From positions 1 to 29,342 of IMG/VR virus record IMGVR_UViG_3300027734_000242: a stretch of 29,342 nucleotides of DNA; one strand, 5' to 3'. A model generated the notes under the pieces. That model had not been told where the DNA came from and made no database searches. It saw only the letters and a list, made by a program, of their open reading frames with translations. The stretch is from a virus. Both the position numbers and the translations under genes were made by a program. Shown piece by piece: positions 16,189 through 22,935 of the stretch (positions are counted from its first letter, which is position 1; every line of letters begins with the position of its first letter).

Positions 16189-16965
16189 ATGAAATATGAT
16201 ATGGTAGATATAGAAAAAATGGCAGAAGACAATGATTCTGTAAATCATCAAATTAAACAATTTGTTGACAAAATAGAATCTGATAACGAAACTTTATTTG
16301 CAGTTTCAGAAAAACAAGTTAAAAACTTTTATATGACACATTCAAATACAGATTTGGTAAAGCATTTTACCAGTCGTATGGTTAATGAGCGTATGAATAT
16401 GGTAGAGTTGGCCAAACAAATTGCTAATTCTGATGCGGGTATGGATCCAAAAGAATTACAATTATTAAGTAAACAAGCATTGGATGAGGCTAATCATTTT
16501 AGAATGGTAAAAGATGTTGTTGAACATTTAAATGGTGGTCCAATCAACATTAAAGAGTTTGTTGAATATGATTCGGCAAATAATTCTAGTTCTAAAGGCG
16601 CTAAACTTATCCAAAAATATAATTGTGACAATGACGAAATGGCAATGGCATTATATCAGTTTATTTGCGAAGGTCGTGCAGCACGAAATTGGTTTATGAT
16701 GTCAACTTGTGTTACAGATCCATTTATTGCAAATACTTACGCAAGAATTGCACGAGATGAAAAATTTCACTCAAAAATTGGTAGACGTAAATTAATGCAA
16801 CTTTGTGATACTCCAGAAAAACAAGAACGTGCAATGAAAATTGCTAATGCAATGCGTATTGATCTATATGAAATTAATTGCAGTGGATCAGGAGAGATGG
16901 AAGGCACTCGTGAATTAATCGAAAAAGCATATGGTAAAGCAGAGCAGTTTGAAAATAGCAATTAG
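16189..16965 (+). CDS. Ferritin-like di-iron protein
   Basis: 257 aa, start supported by AAGGAATAGACAATG. The helical core holds a full di-iron ligand set: Glu67 (VNERMNM), E100-x-x-H103 (DEANHFRM), Glu161 (CEGRAARNW) and E191-x-x-H194 (RDEKFHSKIG). The E, ExxH, E, ExxH order and roughly 30-residue spacing match oxygen-activating carboxylate-bridged enzymes (PaaA, aldehyde deformylating oxygenase, ribonucleotide reductase R2 relatives) and rubrerythrin. Length and lack of a rubredoxin tail favour an oxidase or oxygenase. It is not a phage NrdB: the sequence is too short and lacks the radical-tyrosine context. Its 3' end overlaps the amidotransferase gene, so they are probably translated together. 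Confidence 0.75.
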   Translation: MKYDMVDIEKMAEDNDSVNHQIKQFVDKIESDNETLFAVSEKQVKNFYMTHSNTDLVKHFTSRMVNERMNMVELAKQIANSDAGMDPKELQLLSKQALDEANHFRMVKDVVEHLNGGPINIKEFVEYDSANNSSSKGAKLIQKYNCDNDEMAMALYQFICEGRAARNWFMMSTCVTDPFIANTYARIARDEKFHSKIGRRKLMQLCDTPEKQERAMKIANAMRIDLYEINCSGSGEMEGTRELIEKAYGKAEQFENSN

Positions 16966-17488
16966 TCAGCGAGAAGAAACTATTGGAAAATTTAATTATG
17001 ATTGCTTGTCACAAAATTGGTATAGATTTTTAAATAAACATCAGATTATTCCTATACCTAACGTGGATGATAACAAAGAATATGATTTTGATGTTTTAAT
17101 TTTAAGTGGTGGCAACTGTAGTTTATCTAGGTTTCACACAGAATTAAAGTTATATAATCATGCTGTGGATAAAAATTTGCCTATAATTGGTATTTGTCAT
17201 GGTGCTTTTTTTATCGCAGAAATAAATGGTTCAATATGTGCAGATGTTAAAGGACATAAAGATACAGAACACACGATTAATATGGAAGATAAAGAATTTA
17301 TAGTAAATAGTTCACATAATAGCAAAATTACAAAACTTGGTAAAAATTTTAATATTATAGCTACAGACAAAGAATACAATATAGAAGCATTTAAACACGA
17401 TAAAAAATCAATTTGGGGTATGTTGTGGCATCCAGAGAATATGAAAAATGCTGTATTACCTTCAGAACTACACTCATTACTGATGTAA
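16931..17488 (+). CDS. Class I glutamine amidotransferase (peptidase C26-like)
   Basis: 185 aa from ATG 16931; a TTG at 16949 giving KIAISQRE is a plausible alternative because the family starts near that point. Nucleophile elbow GICHGAF carries Cys89, and WHPE supplies His167 and Glu169, completing the triad. LILSGGN (56-62) is the usual oxyanion-side strand. This domain releases ammonia from glutamine for a partner synthetase, or hydrolyses gamma-glutamyl amides. The PP-loop protein at 12276 lacks a glutaminase, so the two may form a split amidating enzyme. Overlaps the ferritin-like gene by 35 bases. Confidence 0.85.
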   Translation: MVKQSSLKIAISQREETIGKFNYDCLSQNWYRFLNKHQIIPIPNVDDNKEYDFDVLILSGGNCSLSRFHTELKLYNHAVDKNLPIIGICHGAFFIAEINGSICADVKGHKDTEHTINMEDKEFIVNSSHNSKITKLGKNFNIIATDKEYNIEAFKHDKKSIWGMLWHPENMKNAVLPSELHSLLM

Positions 17489-17497
17489 GGATACAAA

Positions 17498-17944
17498 ATG
17501 CCGGAAGAAATTAGTTTATCAGAATTGGAGATTCAGTTTCCATATGATCCTGAGACAGATACAATCAATCAAAAACTACCAGATCCAATAGTTCTTACTG
17601 GAGATGTGATTGAAATTACCGAATGGAATGTTTTTTCTGTTAGATCAAAAATATTAGGATATAAAACCTTACATTTTGTAGGCAAAATTAATGTAAATAA
17701 TCAAATAATGGACTATTACAGTGGTCCAGTAAAAACATACGATCCAAAAAATGATTGGTGGATACAAGATGAACAATTTGTTTGTCCAGGGTGTAAGAGA
17801 ATATATTATAGACTTGTGGGTTTACGAAATATACATTCTATGATTAATAAAAATATTATGCCTAACATGGATAATCTTGATATTACACTTGAAGAAAATT
17901 TTTATGTTTATAAAAAAACGGAAGATTCACCGGTATATCTATAA
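17498..17944 (+). CDS. Unknown protein with CPGC motif, 148 aa
   Basis: AAGGATACAAAATG supports the start. The sequence has SRSKI-like and beta-rich segments, then DDWWIQDE-style aromatics (NDWWIQDEQFVCPGCKRIYY) with a single CPGC pair, and ends KKTEDSPVYL. Two cysteines alone could complete a metal site only in a dimer or with His29-type ligands elsewhere. I do not recognise the family. It is the last gene before the second tip protein and abuts it with no gap (TAA then ATG), so it could belong to the fibre module rather than to the enzyme cassette. Confidence 0.55.
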   Translation: MPEEISLSELEIQFPYDPETDTINQKLPDPIVLTGDVIEITEWNVFSVRSKILGYKTLHFVGKINVNNQIMDYYSGPVKTYDPKNDWWIQDEQFVCPGCKRIYYRLVGLRNIHSMINKNIMPNMDNLDITLEENFYVYKKTEDSPVYL

Positions 17945-19015
17945 ATGAGAAAAAATAATAGTTTTATAGGTAAAGAGGCAAGCGTTACGACAACAAAAGC
18001 GTCGGGTATTTCTAGTAATATCAATAAATTTAACTATACAAAAGGTGGAGTCTGGCCTTATACATTATTAAATAATGTACCTCCTTTGGTTGAATATTTG
18101 GTTGTTGGTGGAGGTGGTGGTGCAGGATCTACTGCTTCTGGTGGTGGTGGTGCAGGTGGATTTAGAACTGGATTTTATCAAATTACACCAGCAACGAGAA
18201 CGAATAGTTTTAATGTTATTGTTGGTGCCGGTGGTGCCTCCACATCAATATCTTTCGCCATGGTTGGAAACAACGGTAGAGATTCTAGATTTGCAAGTAT
18301 ACATTCAGTTGGTGGTGGCTCAGGATGGGGATATGGTTCTCTCATCTCTATACCTGTTCAGGCATTTGTTGATCATGGAGGCACCGGAGGTTCTGGTGGC
18401 GGAGGAATGCTAAATGGGCCCGGTTCCGTTTTTACCGCAATGAATGGCGGATCAGGAATTGCTGGGCAAGGGTATGATGGAGGAAAGTCAGGATTTTCCT
18501 CTACCAGCGTGTATCCGTATAGAGGCGCCGGAGGTGGTGGAGGCGGTGCCGGAGGAAAAGGAGGTGATTATATTGAACCTTACGGTAATCTGCCGAGCAG
18601 TGGAGGCCCGTATATGCCCGCTGGAGGACTTTGCGCAACATCAGATATAACAGGAGTATTAACTGAGTACGCTGGAGGTGGTGGAGGAGGAGGATATATT
18701 GGATCAGGATATAACGGATATAACGGCGGCAACCCTGGCGGCGCGGGCGCGGGTAGGGGCTCGTCTAGCGCCTACAGTGCTATAAATCAAAACGCCTCTA
18801 TTCCAAATAGAGGTAGCGGCGGTGGCGGTAGCGCCTATTACGGTGGCGGTTCTGGATCTAGCGGCGTAGTAATTTTAGCATATCCTACAGCATTCGCTGC
18901 GATAACGACAATTACAAATTTAACATATTCTGTGTCAACAACATCACGTCCTGGTTACTATGTCTACACATTTACAGCACATTCAGGAAGTAGCGGAACT
19001 ATAGCATGGTCATAA
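17945..19015 (+). CDS. Glycine-rich adhesin, tail-fibre tip (module A, tip 2)
   Basis: 356 aa. Starts RKNNSFIGKEA, matching the N-terminal motif of the other tip proteins. From about residue 52 it shows VEYLVVGGGGGAG and long Gly-rich runs (GGGGAGG, GGTGGSGGGG, GGGGGGAGGKGG) spaced by short variable loops, ending SSGVVILAYPTAF and a C-terminal YSVSTTSRPGYYVYTFTAHS. This is the architecture of glycine-rich receptor-binding proteins such as gp38-type adhesins, where Gly motifs form a polyglycine II core and loops bind host receptors. A paralogue of the C-terminal part is at 26582. The assembly chaperone gene follows at once. Base composition from 18360 on is far more GC-rich than the neighbours. 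Confidence 0.8.
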   Translation: MRKNNSFIGKEASVTTTKASGISSNINKFNYTKGGVWPYTLLNNVPPLVEYLVVGGGGGAGSTASGGGGAGGFRTGFYQITPATRTNSFNVIVGAGGASTSISFAMVGNNGRDSRFASIHSVGGGSGWGYGSLISIPVQAFVDHGGTGGSGGGGMLNGPGSVFTAMNGGSGIAGQGYDGGKSGFSSTSVYPYRGAGGGGGGAGGKGGDYIEPYGNLPSSGGPYMPAGGLCATSDITGVLTEYAGGGGGGGYIGSGYNGYNGGNPGGAGAGRGSSSAYSAINQNASIPNRGSGGGGSAYYGGGSGSSGVVILAYPTAFAAITTITNLTYSVSTTSRPGYYVYTFTAHSGSSGTIAWS

Positions 19016-19018
19016 ATA
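19011..19018 (+). promoter_or_regulatory. Possible late promoter CATAAATA
   Basis: CATAAATA overlaps the adhesin stop codon and lies 19 bases before the chaperone ATG, with AAGGAAAAATAA between. The same octamer stands at 19481 and 29332. Confidence 0.4.
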
Positions 19019-19029
19019 AGGAAAAATAA

Positions 19030-19479
19030 ATGTTGTATAGTTATAAAAAACAATATCCAGAAGAGTTGCCATTTAGAATAGAATTGCCTAACGGTTTTAC
19101 TAGAACTGATCCTTCATCATTTACTGAAGAGGAACTTCTATCTGCTGGATATGTTAAAGTGCCACCAAAACCAATATTTGATGAATCTAGGCAAAAATTA
19201 ATTTGGACAGATGAATATTGGGTAATAATCGATAAGACTGAAGAAGAAAAGATCGATCTTATACAAGAAGAGTGGAATAAAGTAAGAGAAAAAAGAAATC
19301 AATTAATAAAAGATGTTGAGTGGAGATACGACAGATATTTTAGAATAGAAAGATTGGGCGGAAATCAAATAGATGACATTAACAAATTAGATTATTATGT
19401 TCGTGCTTTGGCAGATTTACCACAAGCACAAGAAAATCCATTCAAATTAATATGGCCAAAATATGATGCGCCAGATTAA
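19030..19479 (+). CDS. Tail-fibre assembly chaperone-like protein, copy A
   Basis: 149 aa. The C-terminal half fits the phage tail assembly chaperone pattern (Phage_tail_APC-like): EEWNKVREKRNQLIKDVEW, then RIERLGGNQID, LADLPQAQENPF and IWPKY. The N-terminal half is variable. A paralogue at 22435 has the same C-terminal layout (LNQIDNIDELD, LANLPESQQDPF, IWPKYNDP). Such proteins help fold or attach the adhesin encoded next to them. Position directly after the glycine-rich tip supports that. Confidence 0.78.
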   Translation: MLYSYKKQYPEELPFRIELPNGFTRTDPSSFTEEELLSAGYVKVPPKPIFDESRQKLIWTDEYWVIIDKTEEEKIDLIQEEWNKVREKRNQLIKDVEWRYDRYFRIERLGGNQIDDINKLDYYVRALADLPQAQENPFKLIWPKYDAPD

Positions 19480-19480
19480 T

Positions 19481-19488
19481 CATAAATA
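19481..19488 (+). promoter_or_regulatory. Late promoter-like CATAAATA before module B
   Basis: CATAAATATATAA begins 2 bases after the chaperone stop and 39 bases before ATG 19520, with ATAGGAAAATTT between. The whole gap resembles the one at 22901-22935 after the second chaperone, suggesting the promoter was copied with the module. Confidence 0.5.
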
Positions 19489-19519
19489 TATAATAATTTA
19501 TAGGAAAATTTAATCTAAA

Positions 19520-19909
19520 ATGATAACACCAATCGTAACTGATGCTATAACAATAGGTAGTTTCAAAAATCCAGGTCAACTGAATTTGATTGGTGATGGA
19601 ACTGTATCAAATGTTTTAAACATTAATACATTATCAATAAATGGAAAAGTTGGTATCAATAGTGCGAATGGTGTAATAAATTATGGCAATTCTGGGCAAG
19701 TTTTAACTTCAACTGGTGCAAACTCTGTTCCAAATTGGGCAAATGCTGCTACTACATATCAATTACCTGTTGCTAGTGCGTCTACATTAGGTGGAATAAA
19801 AGTTGGATCAGGATTAAGTATGAATGTAGAAACAAGTGTACTCAGCAGTACTAGTGTGGGTGGTGTTACACTAGCAGCAGTAATTATAAATGCAATGGTC
19901 TATGGTTAA
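19520..19909 (+). CDS. Small fibre-module protein 'MITPIVTDA', copy B
   Basis: 129 aa, paralogue of 10987. The N-terminal 70 residues match almost position by position (MITPIVTDAITIG, KNPGQLNL, NGKVGINSANGVINYG, GQVLTSTGAN). After the shared part it carries YQLPVASASTLGGIKVGSGL, a widespread phage fibre motif absent from copy A, which has a Ser/Gly linker there instead. It opens module B. Confidence 0.68.
   Translation: MITPIVTDAITIGSFKNPGQLNLIGDGTVSNVLNINTLSINGKVGINSANGVINYGNSGQVLTSTGANSVPNWANAATTYQLPVASASTLGGIKVGSGLSMNVETSVLSSTSVGGVTLAAVIINAMVYG
19638..19672 (+). repeat. 35-bp exact direct repeat, right copy
   Basis: Identical to 11105-11139, same orientation. The pair brackets the end of module A and the whole enzyme cassette. 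Confidence 0.92.
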
Positions 19910-19919
19910 GGAATAAAAG

Positions 19920-20270
19920 ATGCCCAATTTAACTACTACAACTTCAATAGAACCAAAAACATTAACAATTACAGTACCAACATCTGATACTTCTACTGGT
20001 TTATCTGTTGGTGCAAATCAAGTAATTAAATTAAACAGTATTATTGTAAGTGGCACATCTAGTTCAGTAGATGTTACTGTATATGTGGTAGTCAACTCTG
20101 TGATTGGTTATCTTGCAAATGCTATAACTATTCCACCAAAAGCAACACTTGTGGTATTATCAAAAGATACTGGCGTTTATTTAGGAACAGGTAATACTTT
20201 AAACATATTTGCTGGAGGTAGTGGTTCATCAGCAACGATATCATATGAATTAATTACAACATCTGCGTAA
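19920..20270 (+). CDS. Small beta-rich virion protein, copy B
   Basis: 116 aa, AAGGAATAAAAGATG start. Paralogue of 11317: IKLNSIIVSGTSSS, IPPKATLVVLSKDTGVYLGT and a beta C-terminus. Same position in the module, between the MITPIVTDA protein and the first tip. No enzymatic motif. Confidence 0.65.
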   Translation: MPNLTTTTSIEPKTLTITVPTSDTSTGLSVGANQVIKLNSIIVSGTSSSVDVTVYVVVNSVIGYLANAITIPPKATLVVLSKDTGVYLGTGNTLNIFAGGSGSSATISYELITTSA

Positions 20271-20272
20271 TT

Positions 20273-21322
20273 ATGTTTAATAAAGCACAAAGTTCTTTTA
20301 GTGGCGGCATTGTTGGTGAATCGGGAAATAACGGATTTCAATTTGATGATTACATTGATGAATTAGCTGGAAAAAACGCGTATTCTGTATATCCCAACTA
20401 TCAGTCTTTTATTGGTTATAGACCAGGAATCTACAACTTAAAATCACAATATAATTTCAAAAGTCTTAAACATTGGGCTAAAAAACCATATCTTGTAGAT
20501 TTAGGAGAAACATCTTCTACTCAAGATACAACCGGTTGGACTGGACAAATATTCCCATATAGTTTAGTGGGTATTCACAATTACGGTGGACCAATTATTT
20601 CAGCAAATATATTAAAACCAGGTGATTTTATATTGTGGTTAACAACGTCATACTCTACAAGTTATTATCCATTTGGTTCTAGTCCGCGTATAGGACTAGA
20701 TAATAATACTTCTATGAGTTCGATTATGACTCTCACAGCATCAAGTCCACCAATGCAAGCAAATTATTTTATTGTTCCAAATGTAGCAAATACTGATCAG
20801 TATAGATATATAACTCATCCGGGCGTAACGCCTAATGCAATAACTTTTTCTATAAGATCTGCAGACCATCAAGTGGGTTTCTTTTATCTTATAATTAGGG
20901 ATCTTCCTGCAAACTTTACATTTCAGTCTTTAGTTGGACCAACTAATTTTTCGTCGGCCTCCACCGGTCGACCTGCAGGTGTTGCTACTAGTACTACTAA
21001 TTTTTCTACTTATGCTACTAGACTAAGATTTGGAATGGGGTCACAGAGAATACTTTCATCCGGGTATGATCCTGAGTTTCAAATTTATATGAATTCGGGA
21101 ATACCTCAACGATATTATGTGACAACTTATGGTCTCGCAACTAGAAGCAGTTATTTATCTGTTCATTGGGATATAATTAATCCGCAAACATATTCAAATT
21201 CATATACAGGTTCTCAACTCGATTATAATACACTGCACGAAACAAGTTTTCGTAGAGCATTTCAAAATTTTTGGTTAGATGGAACATATTATGAGTTTGA
21301 CCTTGTTTTTAACGAATATTAA
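20273..21322 (+). CDS. Putative fibre tip protein, module B tip 1
   Basis: 349 aa, start 2 bases after the previous stop with no obvious ribosome binding site, so probably coupled. N-terminal FSGGIVGESGN resembles NNSMIGLD at 11682 and VNGGIIGNS at 21343. The rest is Ser/Thr/Tyr/aromatic-rich and beta-like (ILKPGDFILWLTTSYST, HQVGFFYLIIRDLPANFTF), with a counterpart LQPNDVIYWIMTDAYV in the next gene, so the two are probably diverged paralogues. No known enzyme motif. Receptor binding is inferred from position. Confidence 0.58.
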   Translation: MFNKAQSSFSGGIVGESGNNGFQFDDYIDELAGKNAYSVYPNYQSFIGYRPGIYNLKSQYNFKSLKHWAKKPYLVDLGETSSTQDTTGWTGQIFPYSLVGIHNYGGPIISANILKPGDFILWLTTSYSTSYYPFGSSPRIGLDNNTSMSSIMTLTASSPPMQANYFIVPNVANTDQYRYITHPGVTPNAITFSIRSADHQVGFFYLIIRDLPANFTFQSLVGPTNFSSASTGRPAGVATSTTNFSTYATRLRFGMGSQRILSSGYDPEFQIYMNSGIPQRYYVTTYGLATRSSYLSVHWDIINPQTYSNSYTGSQLDYNTLHETSFRRAFQNFWLDGTYYEFDLVFNEY

Positions 21323-21328
21323 TAAATA
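21321..21328 (+). promoter_or_regulatory. Possible late promoter AATAAATA
   Basis: AATAAATA overlaps the tip-1 stop codon, 22 bases before ATG 21343. One mismatch from consensus in AT-rich DNA. Confidence 0.35.
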
Positions 21329-21342
21329 TACAAGATAATAAT

Positions 21343-22407
21343 ATGAGAGTAAACGGAGGAATAATTGGCAATTCTTTAGTGCCAAATACAATAGATAGAA
21401 GTAATCAAAGTGGTTTATTTACATTAGATAATAGTCTGCGTGGATATGGCGGTGCGTTAGGGGATTCGACTTTAAAACTGGTGGGTTTTGCAGAATTTAA
21501 TACTACTGGTGCTGGTAGTTATTTAGGTTCAAGTAGTCAAGTAGTAAATGGTTTACAACCTAATGATGTAATCTACTGGATAATGACAGATGCATATGTA
21601 GGTAGTACATCAACAACAACTGCTGCTACAAATTTAAATAATGCATACATTGGTTGGTTTGGTTATGCTGACAAATATCCCTCCTATGATGCTAGAATTT
21701 ATACTGCTGGAAAAGAGTTGGCATTTTATGATATTAGACGAAATAGCGATTCATCTAGAGCAATTCTTTCTTCAGATTTTAGTAGTGCTATATTGTCAAC
21801 ATATAGATCATATATTGTTACAGCATATAGTATTGTAACAGAGCCCGGTAATTATGCAATTTCAACAACCACAAGTGCTTTACCAAGTGGAAGTTTAACA
21901 TATTTTAAGCACACATATGCATTTGTATTTAGAAATGTTGATATTAATAGATTAACTACATATAGAGCAAATTATGGTGTAGGTAATCCATATACTCCAT
22001 ATACAAGAGTGTTGTTAGGCAATTCATTACAACTTTCAACCTCACCTTATGCAGGTTATTATCAATCGGATGATAATTTTAGAAGTCTTACTCTGCCGTC
22101 AGGTAATGATAAAGATACATTAATTGGTGTTGTAATTTCAACATATGACATAGTGAGTGAATGGCCAGATTATCTAAATTCTAAAAATAGAGGGTATTAT
22201 GATCGTAAAAATTTAGGTGGTTCGGGTTATTTTTCAATGTTAACTACTGATAAATTTACCAATACTGGTCTAACAACACACGCTTTCATTGGTACATCCT
22301 CAGATATGCAACTTACAACATATGTGCCAGGAACAGCATCAACATACTATCCAACTAATTCTAATTTGTATATAAGTGCTTATAGTGTTATGGTTCCCAG
22401 TCTCTAA
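21343..22407 (+). CDS. Putative fibre tip protein, module B tip 2
   Basis: 354 aa. N-terminal MRVNGGIIGNSLVPNTI carries the shared tip motif. The body is beta-rich with LQPNDVIYWIMTD (about 75), AYIGWFGYADKYPS and a C-terminal ISAYSVMVPSL. It is not glycine-rich, unlike the tip-2 protein of module A, so the tip seems to have been exchanged while the N-terminus and the downstream chaperone were kept. Similar in length and weakly in sequence to the preceding gene. Confidence 0.58.
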   Translation: MRVNGGIIGNSLVPNTIDRSNQSGLFTLDNSLRGYGGALGDSTLKLVGFAEFNTTGAGSYLGSSSQVVNGLQPNDVIYWIMTDAYVGSTSTTTAATNLNNAYIGWFGYADKYPSYDARIYTAGKELAFYDIRRNSDSSRAILSSDFSSAILSTYRSYIVTAYSIVTEPGNYAISTTTSALPSGSLTYFKHTYAFVFRNVDINRLTTYRANYGVGNPYTPYTRVLLGNSLQLSTSPYAGYYQSDDNFRSLTLPSGNDKDTLIGVVISTYDIVSEWPDYLNSKNRGYYDRKNLGGSGYFSMLTTDKFTNTGLTTHAFIGTSSDMQLTTYVPGTASTYYPTNSNLYISAYSVMVPSL

Positions 22408-22434
22408 TACGCATTATCATAAAGGTATATTATT

Positions 22435-22905
22435 ATGCAATTACTCAACAGAAAACTTTACTCATATAAAGGCGGTAATCCAAAAGTCTTGCCTGAACTT
22501 ATACCAACAGAAAGTGGTAATTTTTTAACAAACTCTATAAATTTATCGGATAAAGTATTAGAAGAAAATGGATATATTAGAGTTGAAGACAAACCAGAAA
22601 CAAATAATAGATTCTCTTATGTGACTTGGGAGAACGGATGGGTAATAAAAGATATACCTGATGAAGAAAAGAGTAGTATGATAGAAAGTGAATGGGAAAA
22701 AATACGAATGGAAAGAGATTTTTTCATTAGACAAAATACTTGGAGATACGAAAGAATTGCTAGAAGAGAACGATTAGGTTTAAATCAAATTGATAATATT
22801 GACGAATTAGACGTTTATATTCAAGAGTTGGCAAATTTACCCGAATCACAACAAGATCCATTTAATATTATATGGCCCAAATATAATGATCCTGAAAATA
22901 AATAA
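22435..22905 (+). CDS. Tail-fibre assembly chaperone-like protein, copy B
   Basis: 156 aa, AAAGGTATATTATTATG start. The C-terminal Phage_tail_APC-like pattern is WEKIRMERDFFIRQNTWRYE, RRERLGLNQIDNIDELD, LANLPESQQDPF, IWPKYNDP. The N-terminal half differs more from copy A than the C-terminal half, as expected if that part meets a different tip protein. Confidence 0.78.
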   Translation: MQLLNRKLYSYKGGNPKVLPELIPTESGNFLTNSINLSDKVLEENGYIRVEDKPETNNRFSYVTWENGWVIKDIPDEEKSSMIESEWEKIRMERDFFIRQNTWRYERIARRERLGLNQIDNIDELDVYIQELANLPESQQDPFNIIWPKYNDPENK

Positions 22906-22916
22906 ATATATAAATT
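22901..22916 (+). promoter_or_regulatory. Late promoter-like AATAAATATATAAATT before gp13
   Basis: Two overlapping near-matches to TATAAATA (AATAAATA at 22901 and TATAAATT at 22909) lie at the end of the chaperone gene and 20-35 bases before gp13. ATAGGAAATTTTAAAC supplies the ribosome binding site. It would start neck gene transcription. Confidence 0.5.
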
Positions 22917-22935
22917 AATATAGGAAATTTTAAAC

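Noticed and set aside
16189-16965. Ribonucleotide reductase small subunit (NrdB)
   Set aside because: It has the di-iron pattern but is too short, lacks the radical-tyrosine context and has no NrdA nearby.
18795-18813. Perfect 8-bp hairpin CCTCTATT-CCA-AATAGAGG
   Set aside because: It lies inside the adhesin gene without a following T run, so it is not a terminator. Repetitive GC-rich sequence makes such stems likely.
20961-20980. GTCGACCTGCAGG next to ACCGGT, like a cloning polylinker
   Set aside because: It is in frame within a continuous coding sequence (STGRPAGVA) with no other vector sequence on either side. A 13-base match is most simply chance.
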